DNA of 64,000 nt from an uncultured bacterium (GTDB taxonomy: Bacteria; Bacillota; Clostridia; Lachnospirales; Lachnospiraceae). Both the position numbers and the translations under genes were made by a program. Shown piece after piece: positions 25,374 through 34,587 of the stretch. Under the pieces are notes generated by a model, which did not search any database, was not told the origin of the DNA, and saw nothing but the letters and a program-made list of their open reading frames with translations. Within the stretch, counting starts at the first letter, position 1. Every line of letters begins with the position of its first letter. The stretch lies in NCBI GenBank assembly GCA_947381965.1, contig CANCXX010000002.1, positions 62,001 to 126,000 on the forward strand, given 5' to 3'.

Positions 25374-26183
25374 TCAGATATAAGGAATCATTTCTTTTAC
25401 AGAGGAAAAAATCAAATGTGGAATTACCTCTGATGCTTCCACGTCTTCCATGCCTGCTTCCCCGCTAAGCACCAAAATCCCCCTATAGCCATTATTCACA
25501 CCTGCCGCCACGTCTGTATACAGACGATCTCCCACCATGGCTGTGTGTTCTTTATCTGCCCCGGCTCTTTGTGAGAGATAATCCATAATATCTCCATTGG
25601 GTTTTCCAATTACATGATCAGGATACCGGAACGCTGAGGCGTGGATAAACGCGTGAATTGCCCCTATATCAGGGACATATCCTTTTTTTGTAGGACAGTT
25701 GTAGTCCGGGTGGGTGGCAATATAGGGAAGCCCTTCTCTGACAAGATCACATACCCTGCACATTTTTTCATAGGTAAGCGTATTGTCAAACCCGGTTACT
25801 ACTACCTCCGGCTCCTTTTCCTCCAGCCAAATCCCTTCTTCCTCAAACTCTGCCTTTAGCAAATCATTTCCCAAAAGATACACTTTCTTTTTGGGAAAAT
25901 GATGTTTCAGATAATCAATCGCCGCCATGCCGGAGGTGACGATTTGCTCTCTGTCGGTTTTCAGTCCCATCCGTCCAAGCTTTTCCATATATGCCTGGGG
26001 ATTTTTGGAAGAATTGTTTGTCAGAAACACATACTTCTTTCCTGCATGGGTAATTGCTTCAAGAAATTCTTTCGCTCCATCAATCCACCTGTCTCCCAGG
26101 TAAACCGTTCCGTCCATATCCAGCGCAAAACAGGTTATGTCCTTCAGGATCCCCTTTTCGTCCGTATCAACTTTAGGTATCAT
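25374..26183 (-). CDS. HAD-IIA family phosphatase (NagD-like)
   Basis: A 269-aa HAD phosphatase with the C2b-type cap. Motif I is ALDMDGTVYLG (nucleophile Asp), motif II FLTNNSSKNP, motif III at IGKPNGDIM, and motif IV MVGDRLYTDVAAG. NagD/AraL-type members dephosphorylate sugar phosphates or nucleotides with low specificity. The start at 26183 follows GAGG by 8 nt and lies 2 bp after the TGA of the aminopeptidase gene, so the pair is cotranscribed. An upstream GTG would overlap the SD. Probably a metabolite house-cleaning enzyme (inference). Confidence 0.92.
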   Translation of the reverse strand: MIPKVDTDEKGILKDITCFALDMDGTVYLGDRWIDGAKEFLEAITHAGKKYVFLTNNSSKNPQAYMEKLGRMGLKTDREQIVTSGMAAIDYLKHHFPKKKVYLLGNDLLKAEFEEEGIWLEEKEPEVVVTGFDNTLTYEKMCRVCDLVREGLPYIATHPDYNCPTKKGYVPDIGAIHAFIHASAFRYPDHVIGKPNGDIMDYLSQRAGADKEHTAMVGDRLYTDVAAGVNNGYRGILVLSGEAGMEDVEASEVIPHLIFSSVKEMIPYI

Positions 26184-26185
26184 AT

Positions 26186-27994
26186 TCACACCTCACGGGT
26201 GGCATTCTTAAGCCAGGCTAACTCTTCCCCCTCAAAATAGGGTGCAAGCTTTTCATACACTTCCCTGTGATATTTATTCAGCCTTCTTTTATCTATTTCT
26301 TCCATACCAGACAGGTCAACGCCATCCAAGTCAATCGGGACATAAGTCAGATCTTCAAAATACATAAACTGGCCATATTCATTTTCCTCCCCTTTCCGGC
26401 ACAGCAGCTCATTTTCAAGCCGGATTCCATGACTTCCTTCTATGTAGATTCCCGGTTCATCCGTAGTCACCATTCCCTCTTCAAAAACTGCGCTGTCCTT
26501 ATAATCATGAAGGATTTTCCACCTAAACCCATTGGGTCCCTCATGCACGTTCAGGAGATATCCCACGCCATGTCCGGTTCCATGTTTATAGTCAAGTCCC
26601 TTTTCCCAGAAAATCTCCCTTGCACGGATATCCAGATTAACTCCCCGGCATTCCTTTAAAAATTTCGTATCCTTCAGCTGCAGCATGGCACGGAGCACAA
26701 GCGTAAAATGCTCTCTCATCTTTGGGGTAACTTCCCCCAGCACAAAAGTACGCGTAATGTCGGTGGTTCCCTCCATATAATGTCCGCCGCTGTCCACCAT
26801 AAGAAGTCCTTCGGGCCGGATTTCGGCACAGGACTGGGGCTGTGCACTATAATGAATAATGGCTCCATTTGCCCCATAAGCGCAGATGGTTTCAAAGCTT
26901 GGCTCTATAAAATGCTCCGTCTCCTTCCGGAGATTTTCAAGATACTTTGCCGCACTGATTTCCGTCATGGGAATTTTGCCCACATTTTTCTTCAGCCAGT
27001 ACATAAAACGGGTAACCGCCACCCCATCCTTAATATGGGCCTTTCTGATATTTTCTGTTTCTACCTGATTTTTCACCGCTTTCATAGCTGCTGTGGGATT
27101 TGGCTTGTCAATCACTTTCACAGCTTCGGAAAGTTCTTTTTTAAGCCGGCAGCTGATACGCCCTTTGCACAACAGCACCTTTTTATCATGAATTTCTGAC
27201 ACATACTGATAAAATTTATCGTATGGACACAGTTCGACTCCGCTTTCTTTCAGGTATTGCCGGACCTCTTCCGGCCAAATCTCATCCTTGTCGCCGTTTT
27301 TTTCGTCCTCCGCAAAAAGCAATACCTTTTCCTCTGTCACAACCCCATAGGCAAGTACCACAGGACAGTTTTCCACATCATTTCCACGGATATTAAGAAG
27401 CCATGCGATATCGTCCAGAGTAGTCAATATATGGATATCCGCCCCTTCCTCCTTCATTTTGGCTCTTACACGGTCAATTTTAGATGCAGCGCTCTCGCCG
27501 CTATAGCATTCTTTCAATAAAAACACCGGATGGTGAACAAGGGCCGGACGCTCCTTCCAGATGTCCTCTGCCAAATCTTTATCCCAGATAAGCTTTCCTT
27601 TTTTCTTTTCCAGTATCTTCTCATAAGCTTCCGCATCCTCTGCCTTTATCACTCTTCCGTCAAAGCCTAAGGTTTGCCCCTCTTTCAGAATCTGTTCCAG
27701 ATATTCCTTTACTTCCGGCACCCCCGGCTCCCCCATTTTCATCAGCCGGATACCTGTCCCTTCCAGCTCCCTGCCTGCCTGAATGAAATACCTGCCGTCC
27801 GTAAAAAGCGCCGCTTCCTCAGCAGATACTACCAGTGTACCCGCTGATCCTGTAAAACCGCTAAAGTAGTTCCGCACCCTAAAAAAGCCGCTGACATATT
27901 CACTGTCATGATAATCCGATGTAGGTATCAGATAACAGTCTATCCCAGCAGCTTTCATACTTTCTCTTAATTTATGAAGTCTTTCCTTTATCAT
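26186..27994 (-). CDS. Xaa-Pro aminopeptidase (M24B, aminopeptidase P)
   Basis: A 602-aa metallopeptidase that removes N-terminal residues before proline. Two creatinase N-like domains (about 1-130, 150-300) precede the pita-bread catalytic domain (about 315-530). The metal ligands are visible: D in LLMVDSGGHY, D in GTTDITRTF, H in HGTGHGVGYLLNVHEGP, E in TTDEPGIYIE and E in IRLENELL. A C-terminal extension ends HREVYEKLAPYFEGEELAWL, like the eukaryote-type XPNPEP group. The first gene of a two-gene unit with the HAD phosphatase. AAAGG precedes the ATG. Confidence 0.95.
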   Translation of the reverse strand: MIKERLHKLRESMKAAGIDCYLIPTSDYHDSEYVSGFFRVRNYFSGFTGSAGTLVVSAEEAALFTDGRYFIQAGRELEGTGIRLMKMGEPGVPEVKEYLEQILKEGQTLGFDGRVIKAEDAEAYEKILEKKKGKLIWDKDLAEDIWKERPALVHHPVFLLKECYSGESAASKIDRVRAKMKEEGADIHILTTLDDIAWLLNIRGNDVENCPVVLAYGVVTEEKVLLFAEDEKNGDKDEIWPEEVRQYLKESGVELCPYDKFYQYVSEIHDKKVLLCKGRISCRLKKELSEAVKVIDKPNPTAAMKAVKNQVETENIRKAHIKDGVAVTRFMYWLKKNVGKIPMTEISAAKYLENLRKETEHFIEPSFETICAYGANGAIIHYSAQPQSCAEIRPEGLLMVDSGGHYMEGTTDITRTFVLGEVTPKMREHFTLVLRAMLQLKDTKFLKECRGVNLDIRAREIFWEKGLDYKHGTGHGVGYLLNVHEGPNGFRWKILHDYKDSAVFEEGMVTTDEPGIYIEGSHGIRLENELLCRKGEENEYGQFMYFEDLTYVPIDLDGVDLSGMEEIDKRRLNKYHREVYEKLAPYFEGEELAWLKNATREV

Positions 27995-28090
27995 ACCTTT
28001 CCACTTTTCCTTTCTTAAGTATCATACGGTATTTTATTCTCACCGCGATCTATTATATATGCAAAAAGTGAAAAGAACAACTTTAGCTTT

Positions 28091-28447
28091 TTATTTTTTC
28101 ATTTTGGGGTTAAAAACCAGACTTGCCAGATACCCGAAAATCAGGGCCGCCGAGGTTCCAACCGCCCCTGCTTTAAAGCCGCCGGAAAACAGTCCCATAA
28201 AGCCCTCTTTATCCACAGCTTCCTTTACCCCTTTCATAAGTACATTGCCAAACCCAAGCAGCGGCACCGACGCTCCTGCTCCCGCAAACTCCACAAAGGG
28301 CTGGTACCACCCAAACACACCAATCACCGCCCCCAAACACACCAGCAGAACCATAATCCGGCCCGGCATCATTTTCGTTTTTTCCATTAAAATCTGAACC
28401 AGTGCGCAAATCAGCCCGCCAACCCAAAACGCATTAAAATAATCCAT
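28091..28447 (-). CDS. spoVAE: Stage V sporulation protein AE
   Basis: Membrane component of the SpoVA channel that moves dipicolinic acid into the forespore and out at germination. It has 118 aa with four hydrophobic segments; typical stretches are FWVGGLICALVQILM, FGWYQPFVEFAGAGASVPLLGFGNVLMKG and ALIFGYLASLVFNPK. The start at 28447 follows GGGAGG. A sigma-G-type promoter lies at 28508-28536, so it is its own unit, although spoVAA, AB, AC and AD lie within 13 kb. It shares the GxGAxVPxxGFxN motif with SpoVAC. Confidence 0.93.
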   Translation of the reverse strand: MDYFNAFWVGGLICALVQILMEKTKMMPGRIMVLLVCLGAVIGVFGWYQPFVEFAGAGASVPLLGFGNVLMKGVKEAVDKEGFMGLFSGGFKAGAVGTSAALIFGYLASLVFNPKMKK

Positions 28448-28507
28448 GATATCCTCCCTTCCTGCTTTAAGTGAAATAAAAGCTATCCGTATTTCTTTTT
28501 CATGGAT

Positions 28508-28536
28508 TATTATGTACATTAATTTTTATTTTATCC
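28508..28536 (-). promoter_or_regulatory. Sigma-G-type promoter of spoVAE
   Basis: Minus strand: GGATA (28536-28532), 17-bp spacer, CATAATA (28514-28508). The -10 is a perfect match to the forespore consensus; the -35 is one off. Confidence 0.6.
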
Positions 28537-28581
28537 TTTTATTAGGCATCCCGGCGACAAAAGCATAGCAATGAAAATGCT

Positions 28582-29349
28582 TTAGAAAACAAATTCGGTG
28601 TTTTCTTCCGAAACATTTGCGATTTTTCCAGCAAAACGTTTTCCCGTTTCCGTCTGTTTATATCTTTCAATCACTTCATAATTTCCCCACATGTGCATGG
28701 GAAATATCTTTTCTGCATTCACCTTCTGTAAAAAATAGTCCATTCCCAGACCGTATCCTTTTTCCAGTCTGGGGTCTAAGGGAACAAAGGCCGCGTCTAT
28801 ATGTCTTCCTGCAATTTTATCAATTTCTGCTTTATAGTCCCTTTCCATTTTTTTATTCCATTCTAAAGGCTCTTCCTCCCAATACCAGTAATTCAAATCT
28901 CCTGCATGGTAAATACATTTGCCTTCAGCCGTTACCAGAAAAGCGGCTCCCTGGTCTGTGGAACGCAAAGCCTCAACTTGAAAGCCATCTTCCGGGCTTT
29001 TATACACACTTCCGCCTGCCATCCGGTTCAGTCGTTTTAAAATATCAGGTGATATTCCATTCCTTTCAAGATATTTTTCATTTAGCCTGATATCATTTCC
29101 AACAAAATAACATGTGTTTTTTGATATATTTTCCGCCCATGCAAAAGCAGAGAGCTGGAAATGGTCAGGATGCTTATGACTGGCAAAAACTAAAAGCTGC
29201 TTGTCATCCAAAAGTTCCGGGGCGAATCCTCCGCCCAGCCCCTGTCCTTTCGCCTTTATATAATCAAAAACCAGCAAAAAGCGATTCAATTCCACCGCAA
29301 ACCCACTATGGTACAGATAAGTTACTTTTATCCGGCTTCCTGCTGCCAT
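28582..29349 (-). CDS. MBL-fold metallohydrolase
   Basis: A 255-aa metallo-beta-lactamase-fold protein with the zinc motif SHKHPDH (HxHxDH) near residue 60. Further ligands are probably in YHAGDLNYW and PMHMWGNYE. It starts with YLYHSGFAVELN, the pattern of UlaG/YycJ-like soluble hydrolases. No substrate is suggested by the neighbours. GGAGG precedes the ATG; GH31 ends 52 bp upstream on the same strand. Confidence 0.85.
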   Translation of the reverse strand: MAAGSRIKVTYLYHSGFAVELNRFLLVFDYIKAKGQGLGGGFAPELLDDKQLLVFASHKHPDHFQLSAFAWAENISKNTCYFVGNDIRLNEKYLERNGISPDILKRLNRMAGGSVYKSPEDGFQVEALRSTDQGAAFLVTAEGKCIYHAGDLNYWYWEEEPLEWNKKMERDYKAEIDKIAGRHIDAAFVPLDPRLEKGYGLGMDYFLQKVNAEKIFPMHMWGNYEVIERYKQTETGKRFAGKIANVSEENTEFVF

Positions 29350-29400
29350 TTTCCTTCCTCCCTGTTTCTGCTATAGCACGTTGTAAACGCCCTTTAAGGA

Positions 29401-31737
29401 TCAGCATTTTGAATGCTGCTTCCAGATTTCCTCTCCGGTCCTTATTTCTATCTTTCCATACTCCTGATAGCCCTCATGCAGTTTTTCCACAGTTGCCGCG
29501 CCATTTTCATTTACAATTCTGTATTCATTGTACATACCCTGACGGTATGCGAAGTCCTTGCCGTTGTCCTGATAGTGGGTGTAGGTTCCCTCTCCCGGAT
29601 AGACTTCAAGAATCAATATATCATCTTTATCTTCTCCCACACAAAGCCGTGCCGGATATTTGGGAAGTACGGCCCCTGCCTTTACATAAATCGGGCATAT
29701 TTCCAACGGAGCCTTTCTTACGAAAAAGCTTCCGCCCTCTTTTTCTTCTCCCGTCCAGTAGTCATACCAGATTCCTTCCGGCAGATATACCAGTTTTTCC
29801 CTTGCTCCCTGTTCTGCCACCGGCGCCACCAGAAGTCTGTCGCCAAGCATAAATTCGTCGTTCCGGTTCTTTAGATTTTCGTCCTTTTCATATTCCAGTA
29901 CAAGGGGACGCAGCATGGGAATGCCTGTCTGCTCTGTTTCACGCATTAAATCATATAAGTACGGAAGCAGTTCGTATCGAAGATTTATATATTTTCTGCT
30001 GATAGCAAGTACTTCCTCCCCAAACTGCCAGGGCTCCTGTACCCGGCAGCCTGTTGCACAATGATTTCTAAACAGAGGCGAAAAACATCCGGCCTCAATC
30101 CATCTGGCAAACAGTTCCGGCGTACCGTCACTTCCAAATCCTCCAATATCCGTTCCCACAAAGTTCATGCCGGACATTCCCAGATTGCACAGCTGAGGAA
30201 TCGCCATGCGCAGGTGGGTCCAGATACTGTGATTGTCTCCTGTCCATGCAGTGGTATATTTCTGGGAACCGGAATAACATGCCCTGGTAATTACAAAGGG
30301 ACGGTTTCCTGTCAGCCTCTTCCACCCTTCATAGGTTGCCTTTGCCATATTGTGTCCATAAATATTATGAATCTGTGAATGAGGGGCAGGGGCATCTTCA
30401 TCGGTAAAAGCCACATCATCCGGCAAAGGTCCCCGGAAGCTTGCCGGTTCATTCATATCATTCCATACACCCGATACACCAAGGTCCGTCAGAAACTTCT
30501 GTTTTTCTCCCCACCATCTGCGCACATCGGGGTTTCCAAAGTCAGGGTATACCGCATCCCCCGGCCATACCTCATTGACATAAATCTCTCCTTCCGGTGT
30601 TTTGGCAAAATATCCCTTTTCCCGGCCTTCCTCATAAACATAATAATCCTCTTCCACCTTTACACCAGGATCAATAATGGTTACTGCCTTTATGCCCATT
30701 TCTTTTAAGTCGGATATCACTTTTCTTTCATCCCGATAGTTCTCTTTATTCCAGGTGAAAACCTTATAATGATCCATATAATCAATATCAAAATGAATAC
30801 AGTCACAGGGCAGATGATATTCCCGCAGCTTTCCGGCCACTTCACGGATTTGTACTTCGGACTCATAGCCCCATCTTGACTGATGATATCCCAAAGTCCA
30901 AAGCTGCTGCATCGGGGCCCGTCCGGTCAGGCTGGTATAACCTGAAATTACATTTTTAAGACTCTCTCCGCCTATAAAATAATAATCCAGATTTCCATCA
31001 TCCGCGCCAAACAAATAGTAGTCATTACATTCTTTTCCCAAGTCAAAATAAGTTTTATTATGATTATCAAAGAAAATGCCGTATCTTCCCTCTTCCTTCA
31101 AAACAAGCATAAACGGAATACTTTTGTAAAGAGATTTAAAATTATCTTCCTGAGGGTCCGGAATATCTGAATTCCACATTTCGTATTCATAGTGTCTTTT
31201 ATTTAAAAAGCCAGTCTTATCTCCCAGACCGTAAATGCAGTCGGCATCTTCCAGACATCTTACCTCCTGCACTCTGTAATCTTCCCCTGCCACAACGGAG
31301 GCCTCATGTCCTTCCTTTGCAAGCAGCTCAAGCGCCGCCTGACTGATCAGCGCCGCTTTTTTCCTTTTTCCTCTGTAAGCCATGCTTAAGGGCCTGCCCT
31401 GTTTATCATAAAAGTCTACAAGAAAGCCATCGCTGACCTTTACGGTCAATTTACTGGTGCTGATTACCACGCTGCTTTCTTCCCATAATACTTCCGGAAG
31501 ATTTTTATTTTCCTGTGCATCCCCGTTATTTTCCAAGGCGCTGCATCCGTTAAGCCTCTCCCCAAGCTCCCCCTCAATCGCTCTTGTTCTGTGTCCCGTA
31601 CCTGTATAGTCGGCAAACACATTTATAATCCAATCTGAAATCACTTCTATACAGGGCCGTGTATGCGCTTCGGCTCCCTCAAAGGTAAAAAAAACTTTCT
31701 GTCCATTTACGTGGTATTCTTTTAATCTTCCGAACAT
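29401..31737 (-). CDS. Alpha-glucosidase, glycoside hydrolase family 31
   Basis: A 778-aa GH31 enzyme that releases glucose from the non-reducing ends of alpha-glucosides. It has an N-terminal beta-sandwich (about 1-230), then the barrel with PCDCIHFDIDYMDHYKVFTW, the nucleophile Asp in SGVWNDMNEPASF, and the acid/base region RPFVITRACYSGSQKYTTAWTGDN (cited here in parts), followed by NFVGTDIGGF. A C-terminal sandwich includes GTYTHYQDNG. No signal peptide, so cytoplasmic, acting on imported maltodextrins together with malQ. AAAGGAGG precedes the ATG. Confidence 0.95.
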   Translation of the reverse strand: MFGRLKEYHVNGQKVFFTFEGAEAHTRPCIEVISDWIINVFADYTGTGHRTRAIEGELGERLNGCSALENNGDAQENKNLPEVLWEESSVVISTSKLTVKVSDGFLVDFYDKQGRPLSMAYRGKRKKAALISQAALELLAKEGHEASVVAGEDYRVQEVRCLEDADCIYGLGDKTGFLNKRHYEYEMWNSDIPDPQEDNFKSLYKSIPFMLVLKEEGRYGIFFDNHNKTYFDLGKECNDYYLFGADDGNLDYYFIGGESLKNVISGYTSLTGRAPMQQLWTLGYHQSRWGYESEVQIREVAGKLREYHLPCDCIHFDIDYMDHYKVFTWNKENYRDERKVISDLKEMGIKAVTIIDPGVKVEEDYYVYEEGREKGYFAKTPEGEIYVNEVWPGDAVYPDFGNPDVRRWWGEKQKFLTDLGVSGVWNDMNEPASFRGPLPDDVAFTDEDAPAPHSQIHNIYGHNMAKATYEGWKRLTGNRPFVITRACYSGSQKYTTAWTGDNHSIWTHLRMAIPQLCNLGMSGMNFVGTDIGGFGSDGTPELFARWIEAGCFSPLFRNHCATGCRVQEPWQFGEEVLAISRKYINLRYELLPYLYDLMRETEQTGIPMLRPLVLEYEKDENLKNRNDEFMLGDRLLVAPVAEQGAREKLVYLPEGIWYDYWTGEEKEGGSFFVRKAPLEICPIYVKAGAVLPKYPARLCVGEDKDDILILEVYPGEGTYTHYQDNGKDFAYRQGMYNEYRIVNENGAATVEKLHEGYQEYGKIEIRTGEEIWKQHSKC

Positions 31738-31759
31738 TTGAAACCTCCTTTTTTCCCTT

Positions 31760-32659
31760 TTATTTCCTGTTTCTGTTCCTGCCCCTTTCCGGCAGCTGAA
31801 CCAAAATCACTGCTCCAAATACCAGAACGCATCCAAACAGCTCTCTGCTTGTAAGCTCCTGTCCCAAAATCACCCATCCTGCCAGCATGGAAACCACTGA
31901 TTCCAATGAAAGAATGAGGGATGCAATTGTAGGGTCCAGGTCTTTCTGCCCAACAATCTGTAGCGTATATGCCACGCCGCTGGACATAATCCCCGCATAG
32001 GCTAAGGGAATAATACCGTCTATAAAACCGGAAAGCTCCGGTTTTTCGAACACAAGGGCAAGGATGCTGCTGATAATCCCGGCAGTCAGAAACTGGAGAC
32101 AGGATAACTCCACACCATCCGCCCTGGGTGAAAAATAATCAATCACCAGAATATGTATGGAAAACAAAATGGCGCAGATAAATACATAAGTATCTCCCCT
32201 GCTTAGGGCAAATTCTTCACTCATACACAAAAGATACATGCCAAAAGCAGCAAGCACTGCTCCTATCCACACCTTTCCCGGTACCTTTTTTTTGAGAAAA
32301 ATCCCCATAATCGGCACAATGATAATATACAAAGTAGTGATAAATCCCGCTTTTCCAACCGTAGTTTCGATAATCCCAAACTGCTGCAGCAAAGCCGCCG
32401 AGCAAAGGGCAATCCCGCAGCAAATACCGCCTGTAAGCGTAATCTTCAATCCGGCACGGGAAATGTTGTTTTCTTTGTCCTTTTTTCTGCGCACATATAC
32501 AAGAGGAAGAAGCACTGCGCTTCCCATCAGAAACCTTGCTCCATTAAAGGAAAAGGGGCCCATATAATCCATCCCGACACTCTGGGCAACAAATGCCACG
32601 CCCCAGATAAATGCTGCCAGAAACAACAGGAAACTGCTTCTCAAAGCGTATTTTTTCAT
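31760..32659 (-). CDS. EamA/DMT-family transporter
   Basis: A 299-aa drug/metabolite transporter with ten predicted membrane helices in two EamA repeats. The first opens with FLAAFIWGVAFVAQSVGMDYMGPFSFNGARFL; the second includes YAGIMSSGVAYTLQIVGQKDLDPTIASLILSLESV (quoted in part as the family signature region). The start at 32659 follows GGAAAGGA; a TTG ten codons upstream opens the frame. These proteins export amino acids or other metabolites; the substrate is unknown. It lies 44 bp after the kinase gene on the same strand. Confidence 0.9.
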   Translation of the reverse strand: MKKYALRSSFLLFLAAFIWGVAFVAQSVGMDYMGPFSFNGARFLMGSAVLLPLVYVRRKKDKENNISRAGLKITLTGGICCGIALCSAALLQQFGIIETTVGKAGFITTLYIIIVPIMGIFLKKKVPGKVWIGAVLAAFGMYLLCMSEEFALSRGDTYVFICAILFSIHILVIDYFSPRADGVELSCLQFLTAGIISSILALVFEKPELSGFIDGIIPLAYAGIMSSGVAYTLQIVGQKDLDPTIASLILSLESVVSMLAGWVILGQELTSRELFGCVLVFGAVILVQLPERGRNRNRK

Positions 32660-32703
32660 AGGTGTGTCCTTTCCATCTATTCTTTTCAAATCGTATTTTA
32701 CTG

Positions 32704-33195
32704 TCAGCTCTTGCCGGCAATTTCCTCCACTATGCTTCTGATATCCCTGCCGCTGCAGTCAACAATCACATCTGCGTATTTTTCATACAAAACACAGCGT
32801 TCCTTGTATAAATCCAGAAGGGTGTATCCTTTTTTTAGTACAACGCCTCGTTCATGAAGATCCCCCAGCCGTTCCTTTAGCTCCTCATAAGGGAGCTTTA
32901 AGTATACGATACATCCCATATCCTTAAAATGGGCCATGGCATCCTTCCCATATACTGCGCTGCCCCCTGTGGCTATTACCGCTTTGTCTGCACAAATCGC
33001 CGCATTTACTTCATTTTCAAGCATAAGAAAACCTGCTTCGCCTCTTTCTTCAATCAACTGGTAAAGCAGTTTTTCATATTTCTCCTGAATGACAAGATCA
33101 GAATCAAGGAACTGGTACCCCAGCTTCTTTGCCAGCACTACCCCAACTGTGCTTTTTCCTGCCCCTGGCATTCCAATCAATATAATATTTTCCAT
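32704..33195 (-). CDS. Shikimate-kinase-like P-loop kinase
   Basis: A 163-aa small-molecule kinase with Walker A GMPGAGKSTVG at the N-terminus and FLDSDLVIQ (the Asp pair of shikimate kinase). The lid lies near LHERGVVLKKGYTLLDLYKER. Two hallmark residues of AroK differ: the usual GExxFRxxE reads GEAGFLMLE, so the shikimate-binding Arg is Leu, and the GGG motif reads TGGSAVYG. It belongs to a divergent Firmicute clade usually annotated as shikimate kinase, and substrate identity is doubtful. The start at 33195 follows AGGGGA. It lies after ridA in the same unit. Confidence 0.8.
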   Translation of the reverse strand: MENIILIGMPGAGKSTVGVVLAKKLGYQFLDSDLVIQEKYEKLLYQLIEERGEAGFLMLENEVNAAICADKAVIATGGSAVYGKDAMAHFKDMGCIVYLKLPYEELKERLGDLHERGVVLKKGYTLLDLYKERCVLYEKYADVIVDCSGRDIRSIVEEIAGKS

Positions 33196-33235
33196 ATTGG
33201 TTCCCCTGCCTGTACTATGCCATGCCCGTTCCTTT

Positions 33236-33610
33236 TTACACAACTGCAATAACTTCCACTTCACACAGCACATTCTTTGGCAATTCCTTTACGGCAACGC
33301 AGCTTCTGGCAGGCTTTCCCGTAAAATACTTTTCATAAACACTGTTGAATGCGGCAAAATCAGACATTTCAGCCAGAAAACAAGTGGTTTTAACCACATT
33401 TTCATAATCGGTTCCTGCTTCCTTTAACACTTCTCCCACATTCTTCATAACCTGCTGTGCCTGAACGGTAATATCCCCCTCCGCAATCATCCCGGTTTCC
33501 GGGACAATGGGGATCTGCCCTGAGGCAAACAAAAAACCATTTGCAATCATTCCCTGGGAATAAGGGCCTATGGCCGCAGGCGCCTTTGATGTTGCTACCT
33601 TTGTTAACAT
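33236..33610 (-). CDS. ridA: RidA family enamine/imine deaminase
   Basis: A 124-aa member of the YjgF/YER057c/UK114 family, which hydrolyses reactive 2-aminoacrylate formed by PLP enzymes. It is full length, with AAIGPYSQGMIANGFLFASGQIP at the start (quoted in part), the substrate-binding Arg in KPARSCVAV, and the signature PKNVLCEVEVIAV at the end. The start at 33610 follows GGAGGAAAATT; the longer frame upstream is read-through of the repeat element. Structured repeat copy D, a deleted one, fills the gap to the preceding gene. Confidence 0.94.
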   Translation of the reverse strand: MLTKVATSKAPAAIGPYSQGMIANGFLFASGQIPIVPETGMIAEGDITVQAQQVMKNVGEVLKEAGTDYENVVKTTCFLAEMSDFAAFNSVYEKYFTGKPARSCVAVKELPKNVLCEVEVIAVV

Positions 33611-33628
33611 AATTTTCCTCCTGTTCCA

Positions 33629-33689
33629 GTTCCGCGCTCTTTGGGTCATTCGCTGTTTCCAGTTCCGCTTCCTCCCAGGCCGGACTCTG
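33629..33689 (-). repeat. Structured intergenic repeat, copy D (internally deleted)
   Basis: AGTTCCGC at 33629 and AGTTCCGCT at 33661, with TTCGCTGTTTCC between them as in the full copies. The central hairpin with the TCTGCTTCGCATCC loop is missing. It ends 18 nt before the ridA ATG and starts about 3 bp after the preceding stop. Confidence 0.7.
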
Positions 33690-33692
33690 TTT

Positions 33693-33941
33693 TTAAATAT
33701 TTCCTTCGTCCTTATCATCAAATTCCGCTGTTACATAAAATCCGCGTTCATTTTCAATGATACTGACGACCTTTCCCTCTCTGGCCAGCATACGCTCCCT
33801 GAAAGGGAAATTCCCGGACATGGCAAGGGAAGGATCAATGGTATAATAATAGTTACTTGGAAGCACGCCTTCCGTCACCGTTACCTCATCCCCCTCCTTT
33901 AACAGGCCGGGGCGTTCCATTTTAAACTCCATCTGACGCAT
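33693..33941 (-). CDS. Small conserved-looking protein, 82 aa, unknown
   Basis: I do not recognise a family. The protein is soluble and beta-rich by appearance, with GDEVTVTEGVLPSNYYY near the start and REGKVVSIIENERGFYVTAEFDD at the end (alternating pattern typical of a small SH3-like barrel; inference). The start at 33941 follows GGAGG by 7 nt; the open frame runs further upstream without an SD. It lies upstream of ridA with only a deleted repeat in between, so the two are probably cotranscribed. Confidence 0.7.
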   Translation of the reverse strand: MRQMEFKMERPGLLKEGDEVTVTEGVLPSNYYYTIDPSLAMSGNFPFRERMLAREGKVVSIIENERGFYVTAEFDDKDEGNI

Positions 33942-34080
33942 ATCCAAACCTCCATCCCCATCTATTTTAATAGGCTTTCTCCTATTTTTCAATCCATTTT
34001 TTCCCACTCTTATAAATTGATTTTTATACTGAATCATATTCTCACGGAATGCGCATCAAAACTATGGCTCAAATTTTCCT

Positions 34081-34587
34081 CTACAGCCCGGACATATAAA
34101 TCCCCTTTGCAAAATAAATCAGGCTGCCGGCCAGCTTTCCGCAGGCTGCCGCCGCAATCGCAATGCCAAGTCCGTGGCGGAATCCAATACGCCTTGCAAA
34201 TATAGGAATGGAATCCAACATTTCCGCTATGGCAAGGGCAAGACATCCCACAAACATTCCTGCAAAAAAACCTCCCAATACAAGCAGACTATTTCCTGCC
34301 CACTTCCAGATAAGAAGCGTATCTGCCCCGAATATCTCCTTTGAAAGTACAAGGCCACCTAAATTTCCGTATTCTGAAAAAACACTTAAAAACCCGCCGC
34401 AGAGAGTACCGAAAATCACCGCCTCTTCCAACACAAACACCTTTTTGGCCACGTGCATTTTTCCTGCAAATCTTGGAATCAGTCCCACAGAAACCAATAC
34501 GGTAAAAACCCCTGCGGATGCCAGAAATCCAAAGCTTAAACCGCATATTCCAAGAAAAAGCTGTTTTAAAAACATCAGGTTAAACAT
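34081..34587 (-). CDS. spoVAB: Stage V sporulation protein AB
   Basis: Membrane protein of the SpoVA dipicolinate channel. It has about 168 aa, with five hydrophobic segments separated by short loops. Recognisable features are GICGLSFGFLASAGVFTVLVSVGLIPRFAG (first two helices, cited in part) and LALAIAEMLDSIPIFARR. The ATG at 34587 overlaps the end of spoVAA by 8 bp, so the genes are translationally coupled; GGGAGGG lies 12 nt upstream, within spoVAA. The second and last gene of the spoVAA-AB unit. Confidence 0.9.
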   Translation of the reverse strand: MFNLMFLKQLFLGICGLSFGFLASAGVFTVLVSVGLIPRFAGKMHVAKKVFVLEEAVIFGTLCGGFLSVFSEYGNLGGLVLSKEIFGADTLLIWKWAGNSLLVLGGFFAGMFVGCLALAIAEMLDSIPIFARRIGFRHGLGIAIAAAACGKLAGSLIYFAKGIYMSGL

